Source: Micromonospora sp. C28SCA-DRY-2 (GTDB taxonomy: Bacteria > Actinomycetota > Actinomycetes > Mycobacteriales > Micromonosporaceae). Taken from it: 64,000 nt of DNA. The first letter of the stretch is position 1. The number at the start of each line of letters is the position of its first letter. The DNA lies in contig NZ_JAUMKD010000005.1 of assembly GCF_030519475.1 (NCBI RefSeq), positions 186,001 through 250,000 of the forward strand, in the 5' to 3' direction. The notes under the pieces were generated by a model. The model saw only the letters and a list, made by a program, of their open reading frames with translations, was not told the DNA's origin and ran no database searches. Position numbers and translations under genes: made by a program. This document shows positions 51,032-59,330 of the stretch, piece after piece.

Positions 51032-51661
51032 ATGACGGATGCCCACCGGGCGCGGCCGGACGGGGTGCGGATCGCCGCGACGGCCGACGTGGACGAACGG
51101 GCCACCATCCGTCCCGGCACCCGCGTCTGGCACCTCGCCCAGATCCGGGAGGACGCCTCGGTCGGCCGCGACTGCGTGATCGGCCGGGGCGCGTACGTGG
51201 GGCCCGGGGTCCGGCTCGGCGACAACGTCAAGCTGCAGAACCACGCCCTCGTCTACGAGCCGGCGGAGCTGGCCGACGGCGTGTTCGTCGGGCCGGCCGC
51301 GGTGCTCACCAACGACGAGTACCCCCGCGCGGTGACCCCGCAGGGGCGGCTCAAGAGCGGCGCGGACTGGACAGCGGTCGGGGTCCTGGTCGGCGAGGGC
51401 GCCTCGATCGGTGCCCGGGCCGTCTGCGTGGCACCCGTCGCGATCGGCCGGTGGGCACTGGTCGCGGCCGGTGCCGTGGTCACCCGCGACGTCCCCGACT
51501 TCGCGCTCATGGTCGGCGTTCCGGCCCGCCGGGTGGGCTGGGTGGGGCGGGCGGGCGAACCGCTGGTCGCCAAGGGCGACGGCCGGTACGTCTGCCCGCG
51601 CACCGGGGCCGAGTACCACGAGCAGGCGGGCCGGCTGGCCGAGCTGCCCCCGGCCGGGTGA
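51032..51661 (+). CDS. WbpD-like hexapeptide N-acetyltransferase
   Basis: The 209-residue protein is a left-handed beta-helix acyltransferase. It has TADVDERATIRPGTRVWHLAQIREDASVGRDCVIGRGAYVGPGVRLGDNVKLQNHALVYE in repeated form and GVFVGPAAVLTNDEYPRAV, which follows the N-terminal half of WbpD/WlbB and FdtC/QdtC-like enzymes. These acetylate 3-amino or 4-amino nucleotide sugars. AAGGAGG lies before the ATG, and TAGGAT (51002-51007) could be its -10. It faces away from the oxidoreductase but completes the amino-sugar set. Confidence 0.9.
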   Translation: MTDAHRARPDGVRIAATADVDERATIRPGTRVWHLAQIREDASVGRDCVIGRGAYVGPGVRLGDNVKLQNHALVYEPAELADGVFVGPAAVLTNDEYPRAVTPQGRLKSGADWTAVGVLVGEGASIGARAVCVAPVAIGRWALVAAGAVVTRDVPDFALMVGVPARRVGWVGRAGEPLVAKGDGRYVCPRTGAEYHEQAGRLAELPPAG

Positions 51662-51682
51662 ACCCCACCGGCCGGTCGCCGA

Positions 51683-54331
51683 TCAGCGCGACCGCGCCGG
51701 CACGGGTTCGCCCTCGACCACCGGGTCACCGTCGAGGACCGGGTCACCGCCGCCCGGCGCGCCGGGCGCCGCGGCCCGCGGCCGGCGGGCCAGCCACAGC
51801 ACCAGCCCGGGCAGCACGCTCACCGCGGCGCAGGCGAGCAGCTCCGCCGCGCCGAGCGGCGCGGTGCCGAGCAGCTCCCGCAGCGGCGGCAGCAGCACCC
51901 CGGCCACCTGGAGCAGCGCCGACACCGCCACCGCGACCGGCAGGGCGAGGTTGCCGCGTCCGGCGCCGCGCGGGCGCGGCGCGCGGACCGCGAGCGCGAC
52001 CCCGAGCTGGGCCAGGCCGAGGACCACGAAGACCACCGACTGCCAGGGGCGGTCCCAGTGCCGGGCGAGCACCCCGGCGCCGAGCACCACGGCGGCGATC
52101 AGCGCCCCGGTGACCAGCACGTCCCGGCCGAGGCCCGCGCCGAGCACGGACTCCTGCGGGGAGCGCGGGGCCCGCCGCAGCGTGCCGGGCTCCGCCGGCT
52201 CCGCGCCGAGCGCCACCCCCGGCACCCCGTGGGTGAGCAGGTTCACCCAGAGGATCTGCGCCGGCAGCAGCGGTACGGCCAACCCGAACAGCGGGCCGAG
52301 CAGCATCACCGCGATCTCGGCGACCCCACCGGAGAGCGCGTAGCGCAGGAACCGGCGGATGTTGTCGTAGATCCGCCGCCCCTCGCCGATCGCGGCGGCC
52401 ACCGTGGACAGGTCGTCGTCGACCAGCACCAGGTCGGCGGCCTGCCGGGCCACCTCGGTACCGCCGCCCATGGCCACCCCGATGTCGGCGCGGCGCAGCG
52501 CCGGGGCGTCGTTGACGCCGTCGCCGGTCATCGCCACCACGTGCCCCCGGGACTGCAGACCGGCGATGATGTCCAGCTTCTGCTCCGGCTGGGTGCGGGC
52601 GTACACCCGGGTCTCGGGATGCGCCCGGGCCGGGTCCTCGTCATCGCCGCGGACCAGCGGGTCGCCCTCGCGCCAGAGCCCGAGCTGCCCGCCGATCGCC
52701 GCGGCGGTCGCCGGGTGGTCCCCGGTGACCAGCACCAGCCGCACCCCGGCGGTGTCGAAGCTGCCGGCGATGTCCGCCGCGCCGGCGCGCAGCGGGTCGC
52801 CGACGGCGACCAGCCCCATCGGCCGCAGCCCGGCCGGCCGGGCCGGGTCGGCCGGTGGCGCGCCCAGCAGAGCGGACGCGACCGCGAGCACCCGCAGCCC
52901 CTCGCCGGCCAGCCGGTGCGCGGTGGCGGTCAGCTCGGCGATCTCCTCGGCGGTGGCGTCCAGCACGGACGCGGTCAGCACGTTCTCCGGCGCGCCCTTG
53001 CACACCACCAGGTACCGGCCGTCACAGGAGCGGTGCACCGTGGTCATCCGGCGCAGCTCCTGGTCGAACGGGTGCTCGGCGACCCGCGGCCAGGCCGACC
53101 GGGTGGCCGACGGATCGAGGCCGCAGCGCGCGGCGAAGGCGACCAGCGCCGCCTCCAGCGGGTCGCCAACGGCGGTCCACTCCGGCCGCTCGTCGGTCGG
53201 CGGCGCCAGCGTCGCGTCGTTGCAGAGCAGCCCGGCCCGGGCCAGCCGGCGCAGCTCCTCCGGTACGGCCACCGGCTCGCCCCGGCGGTGCACCGCGCCG
53301 TGCGGGGCGTAGCCGCGGCCGGTCACCGCGTACCGGGCGCCGTCGGTGGTGACGGCCTGCTGCACCGCCATCCGCCCCTCGGTGAGCGTCCCGGTCTTGT
53401 CGGAGGCGATCACCGTGACCGAGCCGAGGGTCTCCACGGCGTGCAGCCGGCGCGGGATGGCCCGGGCCCCGGCCATCCGGCGGGCGCCGAGGGCGAGGGC
53501 GAGGGTGACCACCGCCGGCAGCGACTCGGGCACCGCCGCCACCACCAGGCTGACCGCGGTCACCGCCATGTCCACCACCGGCCGCCCGCCGAGCACGCCG
53601 ATCACGAAGACCAGCCCGGAGAGCAGCACCGCGGCCAGCCCGAGGACGCGGCCCAGCGAGGTCAGCCGGCGCTGCAACGGCGTCGCGGCCGGCCGGGTGG
53701 CCGCCACCAGCGCGCTGATCCGGCCGAGCGCGCTGGCCGGGCCGGTGCGCACCACGGTGCCGGTGGCCCGGCCGGTGGTGACCACCGTGCCGGCGCTGGC
53801 CTCCTCGCCGGCGTCCCGGCCGACCGGCACCGACTCGCCGGTCAGCGCCGACTCGTCCAGGTGCAGCCGGCTGGCCTCGGTCAGCCGCAGGTCGGCGGGG
53901 ACCACGTCGCCCGCCTCGACCCGCACCACGTCGCCGCGGACCAGCTCGGCGGCGGGCAGCACCACGTCCCGGCCGTCGCGCAGCACCCGGGCGGTGGGCG
54001 CGGCGAGCTGGTCGAGCGCGGCGATGGCCCGGTCGGCGCGTACCTCCTGGACCACCCCGATCGCGGTGTTGACCAGCACGACCAGCACGATCACCGCGGT
54101 GTCCGGGTAGTCGCGAAGCACGGTGGTGACCACCGCGGCGGCCAGCAGCAGGGCCACCAGCGGGTCGGTGAGCTGGTGCAGGATCCGGGCGGCGAGGTGC
54201 CGGCGGGGCGGCGGCGACGCCGCGTTCGGCCCGTCCGCGCGCAACCGCGCGGCGGCCTCCGCCGAGCCGAGCCCGCCGGTCGGCTCGATCGGGGTGCCCA
54301 CCGCCACGTCCACGTCCACCCTGGTCGCCAC
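51683..54331 (-). CDS. P-type cation-transporting ATPase (calcium-ATPase-like subfamily)
   Basis: The 882-residue enzyme has the full P-type layout: cation-ATPase N-domain, TGES (actuator), DKTGTLT with the phosphorylated Asp311, KGAPEN, MTGDGVNDAPAL and about ten membrane helices. It most resembles type IIA/PMR1 Ca2+ and related pumps. TM4 has PESLPA. In TM6 the sequence is NLLTHGVPGVALG, with His where Ca2+-ATPases have the ligand Asp of NLVTDG. The transported ion is therefore uncertain. Start GTG 54331 has GGAGGG four bases upstream; an ATG at 54469 would overlap the divergent gene. The C-terminal 60 residues are Pro/Gly/Ala-rich. Confidence 0.92.
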   Translation of the reverse strand: MATRVDVDVAVGTPIEPTGGLGSAEAAARLRADGPNAASPPPRRHLAARILHQLTDPLVALLLAAAVVTTVLRDYPDTAVIVLVVLVNTAIGVVQEVRADRAIAALDQLAAPTARVLRDGRDVVLPAAELVRGDVVRVEAGDVVPADLRLTEASRLHLDESALTGESVPVGRDAGEEASAGTVVTTGRATGTVVRTGPASALGRISALVAATRPAATPLQRRLTSLGRVLGLAAVLLSGLVFVIGVLGGRPVVDMAVTAVSLVVAAVPESLPAVVTLALALGARRMAGARAIPRRLHAVETLGSVTVIASDKTGTLTEGRMAVQQAVTTDGARYAVTGRGYAPHGAVHRRGEPVAVPEELRRLARAGLLCNDATLAPPTDERPEWTAVGDPLEAALVAFAARCGLDPSATRSAWPRVAEHPFDQELRRMTTVHRSCDGRYLVVCKGAPENVLTASVLDATAEEIAELTATAHRLAGEGLRVLAVASALLGAPPADPARPAGLRPMGLVAVGDPLRAGAADIAGSFDTAGVRLVLVTGDHPATAAAIGGQLGLWREGDPLVRGDDEDPARAHPETRVYARTQPEQKLDIIAGLQSRGHVVAMTGDGVNDAPALRRADIGVAMGGGTEVARQAADLVLVDDDLSTVAAAIGEGRRIYDNIRRFLRYALSGGVAEIAVMLLGPLFGLAVPLLPAQILWVNLLTHGVPGVALGAEPAEPGTLRRAPRSPQESVLGAGLGRDVLVTGALIAAVVLGAGVLARHWDRPWQSVVFVVLGLAQLGVALAVRAPRPRGAGRGNLALPVAVAVSALLQVAGVLLPPLRELLGTAPLGAAELLACAAVSVLPGLVLWLARRPRAAAPGAPGGGDPVLDGDPVVEGEPVPARSR

Positions 54332-54461
54332 ATCACCCTCCGCCGCTTCGCCGCGCGCCCCGCGGCACACCGCCCCGCTCTCCACCCTCGCGCCGCCGGC
54401 CCGGATGCGGTCGAATGGGACGACCGGCCGGTCCGGCACACCCACCGGAGAGGGGTACGCG

Positions 54462-54938
54462 ATGACCACCCTCGACGTGCTCCGCGCACACCCCTTCCTC
54501 GCCGGGCTCCCCGAGCCGTGGCTGCCCCGGTTGGCCGGGTACGCCCGCCCGGTGGTCTGGCACCCTGGGCACCGGCTGTTCCGCGCCGGCCAGCCGGCCG
54601 AGCGGTGCTGGCTGGTCCGCGACGGGCAGGTGGCGCTCGACTTCGAGGTGCCCGGACGGGGTGACGTGGAGATCGAGGAGATCGGGCCGGGCGGGGTGCT
54701 CGGCTGGTCCTGGCTCTTCCCGCCCTACCGCTGGCAGTTCGGCGCGGTGGCGGTGCGCCGCAGCACCGCCGTGGAGTTCAACGCCGCCGGGCTGCGCCGG
54801 CTGATGGAGTCCGACGACGCGTTCGGCCGGCAGCTCACCACGCGGTTCATGAGCGTGGTGGTGGACCGGCTGCACGCCGCCCGGGGCCGGCTGATCGAGC
54901 TGTACGGCTACCCGACGCCGGAGCCCGGCGCGGGCTGA
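54462..54938 (+). CDS. Small cyclic-nucleotide-binding-domain protein
   Basis: The 158-residue protein is a single CAP_ED/cNMP-binding beta-roll: LRAHPFLAGLPEPWLPRLAGYARPVVWHPGHRLFRAGQPAERCWLVRDGQVAL, then IEEIGPGGVLGWSWLF and VRRSTAVEFNAAGLRRLM. It has no DNA-binding helix-turn-helix, so it is not a CRP regulator. GGAGAGGGG lies before the ATG. It is divergent from the cation ATPase, with about 130 bases between starts. A sensory role linked to the pump is possible; nothing in the sequence shows the ligand. Confidence 0.85.
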   Translation: MTTLDVLRAHPFLAGLPEPWLPRLAGYARPVVWHPGHRLFRAGQPAERCWLVRDGQVALDFEVPGRGDVEIEEIGPGGVLGWSWLFPPYRWQFGAVAVRRSTAVEFNAAGLRRLMESDDAFGRQLTTRFMSVVVDRLHAARGRLIELYGYPTPEPGAG

Positions 54939-55014
54939 CCCGCGCCACCCGTGCGCCGACCGGCCCCGCCCTGCGCGGCGGCCAATCCGGCGGCACCGCG
55001 CGGGCCCGCCGCCG

Positions 55015-55326
55015 TCAGTCGTCGCCGGGGACGTCCACCCGGCGGCGCACGACCAGCTCGTCGACCTCCAGCCGTCCGATGCGCAGCTCGCGGATCACCG
55101 CCCGGCGGATCGCCAGCCGCCCGATGGCCAGCACCGCCACGGCGCCGGCCCCGGTGGCCAGCGCGCCGATCGCCAGCGCGCCGACGGACGCCGCGCCGCC
55201 GGCCCGGGCGCCGACGGCAGCCGCCCCGGTCGCCGCCGCGCCGACCGCCCGGGCGCCGACCGCCGTCGCGCCGGACGCCCGCACTCCGCGCGCACGTCGG
55301 ACTCCGCTGCCCACCAGTCTCCTCAT
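55015..55326 (-). CDS. Small hypothetical protein with Ala/Gly near-pentapeptide repeats
   Basis: The 103-residue protein has about ten imperfect repeats of A-x-G-A or A-x-G-x-x-A (for example ATAVGARAVGAAATGAAAVGARAGG), flanked by Arg-rich ends. It looks like one continuous repeat solenoid or a membrane-associated helix. A start at ATG 55326 is chosen, but there is no convincing ribosome site, and an upstream ATG would add 15 residues. No family recognised. Confidence 0.45.
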   Translation of the reverse strand: MRRLVGSGVRRARGVRASGATAVGARAVGAAATGAAAVGARAGGAASVGALAIGALATGAGAVAVLAIGRLAIRRAVIRELRIGRLEVDELVVRRRVDVPGDD

Positions 55327-55407
55327 CGGGTCATTGTCCGCCCGCCGTCGCCGGCCGGCACGCCGTTCCACCGGGGTGCGATCCGTCGGCGGGGGACCGG
55401 GTGGTGC

Positions 55408-55713
55408 TCAGCGGGGATCGCGGCGGTCCGCGACGGCGTACGCGGTGGCCGCGGTGAGCGCCGAGACGGCCAGCACGGCGGGCCAGGCGCCGATGCGCCG
55501 GGCCAGCGGGTGCGACAGGCCGAACGCCCCGAGGTAGGTGGCGACCAGCGCCGTCGTCACCGCGGGGCTGGTCCGCCGGGCCCACTCCCGTCCGGCCAGG
55601 ACACCGCCCGCGGCGAGGACCACGCCGCCGAGGGGACGGTTGCCGGTGCGGCGGGCGAGTTGCCACCCGCCGATGAGGGAGCCCGCGGTGGTCGCGGCGG
55701 TGGGCAGGCGCAT
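55408..55713 (-). CDS. Small hypothetical membrane protein
   Basis: The 101-residue protein has three to four short hydrophobic segments (AATTAGSLIGGWQLA, GGVVLAAGGVLAG, AVTTALVATYLGAFGLSH, AVLAVSALTAATAYAVA) with Arg-rich ends, so it should sit in the membrane. The start ATG 55713 is weakly supported. The function is unknown. Confidence 0.55.
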   Translation of the reverse strand: MRLPTAATTAGSLIGGWQLARRTGNRPLGGVVLAAGGVLAGREWARRTSPAVTTALVATYLGAFGLSHPLARRIGAWPAVLAVSALTAATAYAVADRRDPR

Positions 55714-55892
55714 GCCACCGACCGTACTCGGCCGGAGGACCATCCGCGGGCCGATGCCGCCCGCGGACGGGCCGTCCCGGGCCGGAGCGCCACCGGGGGG
55801 CGAGTGGCGCGTCCGGTCCGGGACGGCCGGGGCCCCGCCAGGCGCCGGGGCCGGTGCGGGTCGGGGCCGGCGAACCGCCGACCCCGACCAGG

Positions 55893-56345
55893 TCATCGTT
55901 GGACGACGAGGCGGTGCGCCCGCAGCAGCCGGGCCCACCAGGGGCGCGCCGGCCGGGCGGCGCGCGGGCCGGGCGCGGGCAGCCCCTTCAGGCTCACCCA
56001 GCCACCCGGGCCCATGGTCACCGCGCCGATCGCCGGCGGGCGCCGCCGGCCGACCGCGACCACCCCGGCGGCGAGCAGGCCGGCGGCGAGGACGCCGGCG
56101 CCGGCGGCGAGCAACCGGTCCGGGTCCGGCACCGGCCGGTACCGCACCCGCCCGCCGGACAGGACGAACGCGCCGACCGGGCGGCCCTGGTGGGTCACCG
56201 GCACCAGCGCGGCGCCGGGCGTGCCGGGCAGCTCCAGCACCGGGCCGACGGGTCCGCGTACCGCCGGCTGGCCGGGCGGCTCGGACGCCGGCCGGACCGG
56301 TGGGGCCAGCGGGGCGGGCCCGGTGGGGTTGAAGATCGCGGTCAT
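55893..56345 (-). CDS. Hypothetical protein with one membrane segment
   Basis: The 150-residue protein is Pro/Ala-rich in its first half. It has an all-beta-like stretch (GAALVPVTHQGRPVGAFVLSGGRVRYRPV) and a hydrophobic helix (LLAAGAGVLAAGLLAAGVVAVG). GAGGAGGTGCCGCG precedes the ATG. I do not recognise the family. It lies among small hypothetical genes between the ATPase/cNMP pair and the GNAT gene. Confidence 0.6.
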   Translation of the reverse strand: MTAIFNPTGPAPLAPPVRPASEPPGQPAVRGPVGPVLELPGTPGAALVPVTHQGRPVGAFVLSGGRVRYRPVPDPDRLLAAGAGVLAAGLLAAGVVAVGRRRPPAIGAVTMGPGGWVSLKGLPAPGPRAARPARPWWARLLRAHRLVVQR

Positions 56346-56574
56346 CGCGGCACCTCCTCACGGGAGTCGGATCCGGGACCGGCCGGCCGCGCCGTGGCCC
56401 GGCTCCGGTCGCCCTCCGCCCTGCCGTACGTCGACATCCCGGCCTCCGCTCCGCCCGCCGTCTCGGCATCCGATTCATTGGTAGCAATGCCGGCGACGGC
56501 CCGGACAGGGCCGGACGGGGTGGCTGGCGGGCCGGAGGTCCCGGATGTCACACTCCCGTCCTATCCTCGGGCCC

Positions 56575-57054
56575 GTGACCGCCGACCTGCAGCTCCGCCC
56601 CGTTCACGACGACGACCTGCCGGAGTTCTACCGGCACCAGCTGGATCCGGAGGCGATCCGGATGGCCGCCTTCACCGTCGACGACCCGGCCGACCGGGAG
56701 GGCTTCGCCGCCCACTGGAAGCGGGTGCGCGGCAATCCGGAGATCGTCTCCCGCACCGTGACCGTCGACGGCCGGGTGGTCGGGCACGTGCACGCCTTCC
56801 CCGTGGGCGAGCGCACCGAGGTCAGCTACTGGATCGACCGGCAGCACTGGGGCCGCGGCTACGCCACCCGGGCCCTGGCCGCGCTGCTGCGCGAGGTGCC
56901 CAAGCGTCCGCTGCACGCGCGGGCCGCCAAGGACAATGCCGGCTCGCTCGCCGTGCTGCGCAAGTGCGGGTTCGTCATCTGTGGCGAGGACCACGGCTAC
57001 GCCGCCGGCCGCGGCCACGACGTCGAGGAGTACCTGCTGGAGCTCACCGGCTGA
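56575..57054 (+). CDS. GNAT-family acetyltransferase (RimJ/RimL-like)
   Basis: The 159-residue protein has LQLRPVHDDDLPEFYRHQLDPEA, VVGHVHAFPVGERTEVSYWIDRQHWGRGYATRALAALL (with the acetyl-CoA-binding R-G-Y-A-T motif) and LRKCGFVICGEDHG, as in RimJ/RimL-type GNATs. GTG 56575 is preceded by TATCCT at 7 bases and no ribosome site, so the transcript may be leaderless. An ATG ten codons upstream is also in frame. Substrate is not predictable. Confidence 0.85.
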   Translation: MTADLQLRPVHDDDLPEFYRHQLDPEAIRMAAFTVDDPADREGFAAHWKRVRGNPEIVSRTVTVDGRVVGHVHAFPVGERTEVSYWIDRQHWGRGYATRALAALLREVPKRPLHARAAKDNAGSLAVLRKCGFVICGEDHGYAAGRGHDVEEYLLELTG

Positions 57055-57130
57055 GCCGCCGCGGCGCCCGCCCGGTCCGCGGCCCGCTCCCGGCGCCGGC
57101 ACCGCCCGGCGCGGGCACTACCCTCGCGGG

Positions 57131-57775
57131 GTGAACTGGCTGGATCTGATCGGCTGGGCCGGCTCCGCGCTGCTGGTCTGGTCGCTGCTGCAGGCGCGCA
57201 TCCTGCGACTGCGCGCCCTCAACCTGCTCGGCTGCCTGGTGCTGATCGGCTACAACGCCGCGCTGGCCGTCTGGCCGATGGTCGGGCTCAACGTGGTGCT
57301 GGCCGTGATCAACGTCTGGTATCTGCGGAAGATGCTGGCCACCCGGCACGACGAGGAGACCTACCGGGTGGTCGAGGTCGGCGTCGACGACCAGTTCCTC
57401 GCCCACACCCTGCGGGTGCACGGCGCCGACATCGCCCGGTTCAACCCCGGCTTCCGCTGGCCGCCCGGCACCGCCGCCGAGCGCTCGGCCTTTATGGTGG
57501 TCCGCGCGGACGAGGTGGTCGGCGTGGTGCTCTCGCACGCCGAACCCGGCGGCGTGGCCCAGATCGACCTCGACTACGTGACCCAGCGGTTCCGGGACTT
57601 CACCCCGGGCGAGTTCGTCTACCGGCGCAGCCGGCTCTTCACCGACCGGGGCTTCCGCCGGGTGGTCAGCCCGCCCGGCATGGTCGCCCCCTACTACCAC
57701 CGGCTCGGCTTCCGCCCGGAGGGCGGCGCGTACGTGCTGGACCTCCCGGCGCCGCCGGCCGGCGGGCGGGCGTAG
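57131..57775 (+). CDS. Membrane protein with YgjV-like N-terminus and GNAT-like C-terminal domain
   Basis: The 214-residue product begins with three hydrophobic segments in the first 75 residues (NWLDLIGWAGSALLVWSLLQ, LRALNLLGCLVLIGYNAALAVWP, VGLNVVLAVINVWYL), of the type found in YgjV-like inner-membrane proteins. After it comes a soluble GNAT-like domain (FMVVRADEVVGVVLSH and YYHRLGFRPEGGAYVLDLP). GTG 57131 is preceded by TACCCT at 6 bases without a ribosome site, so it may be leaderless. The combination is seen in actinobacterial hypothetical proteins; function unknown. Confidence 0.7.
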   Translation: MNWLDLIGWAGSALLVWSLLQARILRLRALNLLGCLVLIGYNAALAVWPMVGLNVVLAVINVWYLRKMLATRHDEETYRVVEVGVDDQFLAHTLRVHGADIARFNPGFRWPPGTAAERSAFMVVRADEVVGVVLSHAEPGGVAQIDLDYVTQRFRDFTPGEFVYRRSRLFTDRGFRRVVSPPGMVAPYYHRLGFRPEGGAYVLDLPAPPAGGRA

Positions 57776-57901
57776 CCCGGGTCACCCGGACGGCGGAAGC
57801 AGGATTCACCGCCCGGTCCGCGGGGCACAGATGCGCGTACGCCGGCGGGGCCTCCGCCCGGCGGCGCCGATCGGCGTGGTCCGTGCGAGGGAGAACCGGG
57901 C

Positions 57902-59230
57902 GTGCAGAGCTACGGGAGCCAGCTGGCCCTGGTCGGAGTCCTGGTCGTCCTGAACGCCCTCTTCGCCGGCAGCGAGATGGCCCTGGTCTCGCTGCGGGAC
58001 AGCCAGGTCCAGCGGCTGGAGCGCACCAGCCGGGCCGGCCGGGTGCTGGCCCGCCTCGCCACCGACCCGAACCGCTTCCTGGCCACCATCCAGATCGGCA
58101 TCACGCTCGCCGGCTTCCTGGCCTCGGCCGCCGCCGCGGTCTCCCTGGCCCGGCCGCTGGTGCCGCTGCTGGGCGCGCTCGGCGGCGCCGCCGAACCGGT
58201 CGCCATCGTGGTGGTCACCCTGGCGCTGACCTTCGTCACCCTGGTCTTCGGCGAACTGGCCCCGAAGCGGATCGCCATGCAGGTGCCCGAGCGCTGGGCG
58301 CTGCTGGTCGCCCGCCCGCTGGACCTGCTCGCCTCCGTCACCCGGCCGGCCGTCTGGGCGCTCGGCGCCACCAGCGACCTGGTGGTGCGGCTGGTGGGGC
58401 TCAACCCGCAACCGCAGCGCGACGAGATCAGCCCCGACGAGCTGCGCGACATCGTCGCCGGCAACCACGGCTTCACCAAGGAACAGCAGACCATCATCGC
58501 CGGCGCGGTGGAGATCGCCGACCGGCAACTGCGCGCCGTGCTGGTGCCCCGGTTGCAGGTCTTCACGCTGGACAGTGGCACCACCGCGGAGGCCGCCCGG
58601 CTGGTGCTCGCCGCGTCCGGGCACTCCCGGGCGCCGGTGGTACGCCACGGCGGCCTGGACGACGCGGTCGGGGTGATCCACCTGCGGGACCTGGTCGGCG
58701 TGCCGGACGACCGGCCGATCGACGACTGCGTCCGGCCGCCGATGCTGCTGCCCGACTCGCTGCCGGTGGTCGACGCGCTGCGCCAGTTCAAGGCGGAACG
58801 CCAGCACATCGCCCTGGTGGTCGACGAGCGGGGCGCCGTCGACGGGATCGTCACCCTGGAGGACATCCTCGAGGAGATCGTCGGCGAGATCTACGACGAG
58901 ACCGACCGGGACCTGGGCGCGGTGCGCACCGAGCCGGACGGCGCGCTGTTGCTGCCCGGCACCTTCCCGGTGCACGACCTGCCGGACCTCGGCGTCGAAC
59001 TGCCCGGCCGACCCGAGGGTGACTACACCACCGTCGCCGGGCTGGTGCTCGCCTGCCTCGGCCACATTCCCACCGTGGCGGGGGAGAGCGTCACCGTCGA
59101 CGGCTGGGACCTGGTGGTCACCCGCATCGCGCACCGCGCGATCGCCGAGGTGCGGCTGCGCCGGTCCGAGCCCACCGGCGACGACCCGGATCCGGACGCC
59201 GAGCCCCTGCTGGACCGGGCGGGCGGCTGA
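57902..59230 (+). CDS. CNNM/CorC-type membrane protein (hemolysin family)
   Basis: The 442-residue protein has a DUF21/CNNM membrane domain with three to four helices (LVVLNALFAGSEMALVSL, IGITLAGFLASAAAAVSLARPL and VAIVVVTLALTFVTLVFGELAPKR). A pair of CBS domains follows (about 220-345, e.g. APVVRHGG and IALVVDERGAVDGIVTLEDILEEIVGEI). A CorC_HlyC transporter-associated domain is at the C-terminus (about 355-425). Homologues export or regulate Mg2+/Co2+. GAGGGAG precedes its GTG. It stands alone. Confidence 0.92.
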   Translation: MQSYGSQLALVGVLVVLNALFAGSEMALVSLRDSQVQRLERTSRAGRVLARLATDPNRFLATIQIGITLAGFLASAAAAVSLARPLVPLLGALGGAAEPVAIVVVTLALTFVTLVFGELAPKRIAMQVPERWALLVARPLDLLASVTRPAVWALGATSDLVVRLVGLNPQPQRDEISPDELRDIVAGNHGFTKEQQTIIAGAVEIADRQLRAVLVPRLQVFTLDSGTTAEAARLVLAASGHSRAPVVRHGGLDDAVGVIHLRDLVGVPDDRPIDDCVRPPMLLPDSLPVVDALRQFKAERQHIALVVDERGAVDGIVTLEDILEEIVGEIYDETDRDLGAVRTEPDGALLLPGTFPVHDLPDLGVELPGRPEGDYTTVAGLVLACLGHIPTVAGESVTVDGWDLVVTRIAHRAIAEVRLRRSEPTGDDPDPDAEPLLDRAGG

Positions 59231-59330
59231 CCCACGGGCCCGGTCTGGCCGCCGGTCGGCCGGACCTCGGGTCGTGTCCCGCGCCCACCCGGGCGTCGCC
59301 GGACCCGCCGCGCCGGCGGGCGGGGGGCGG

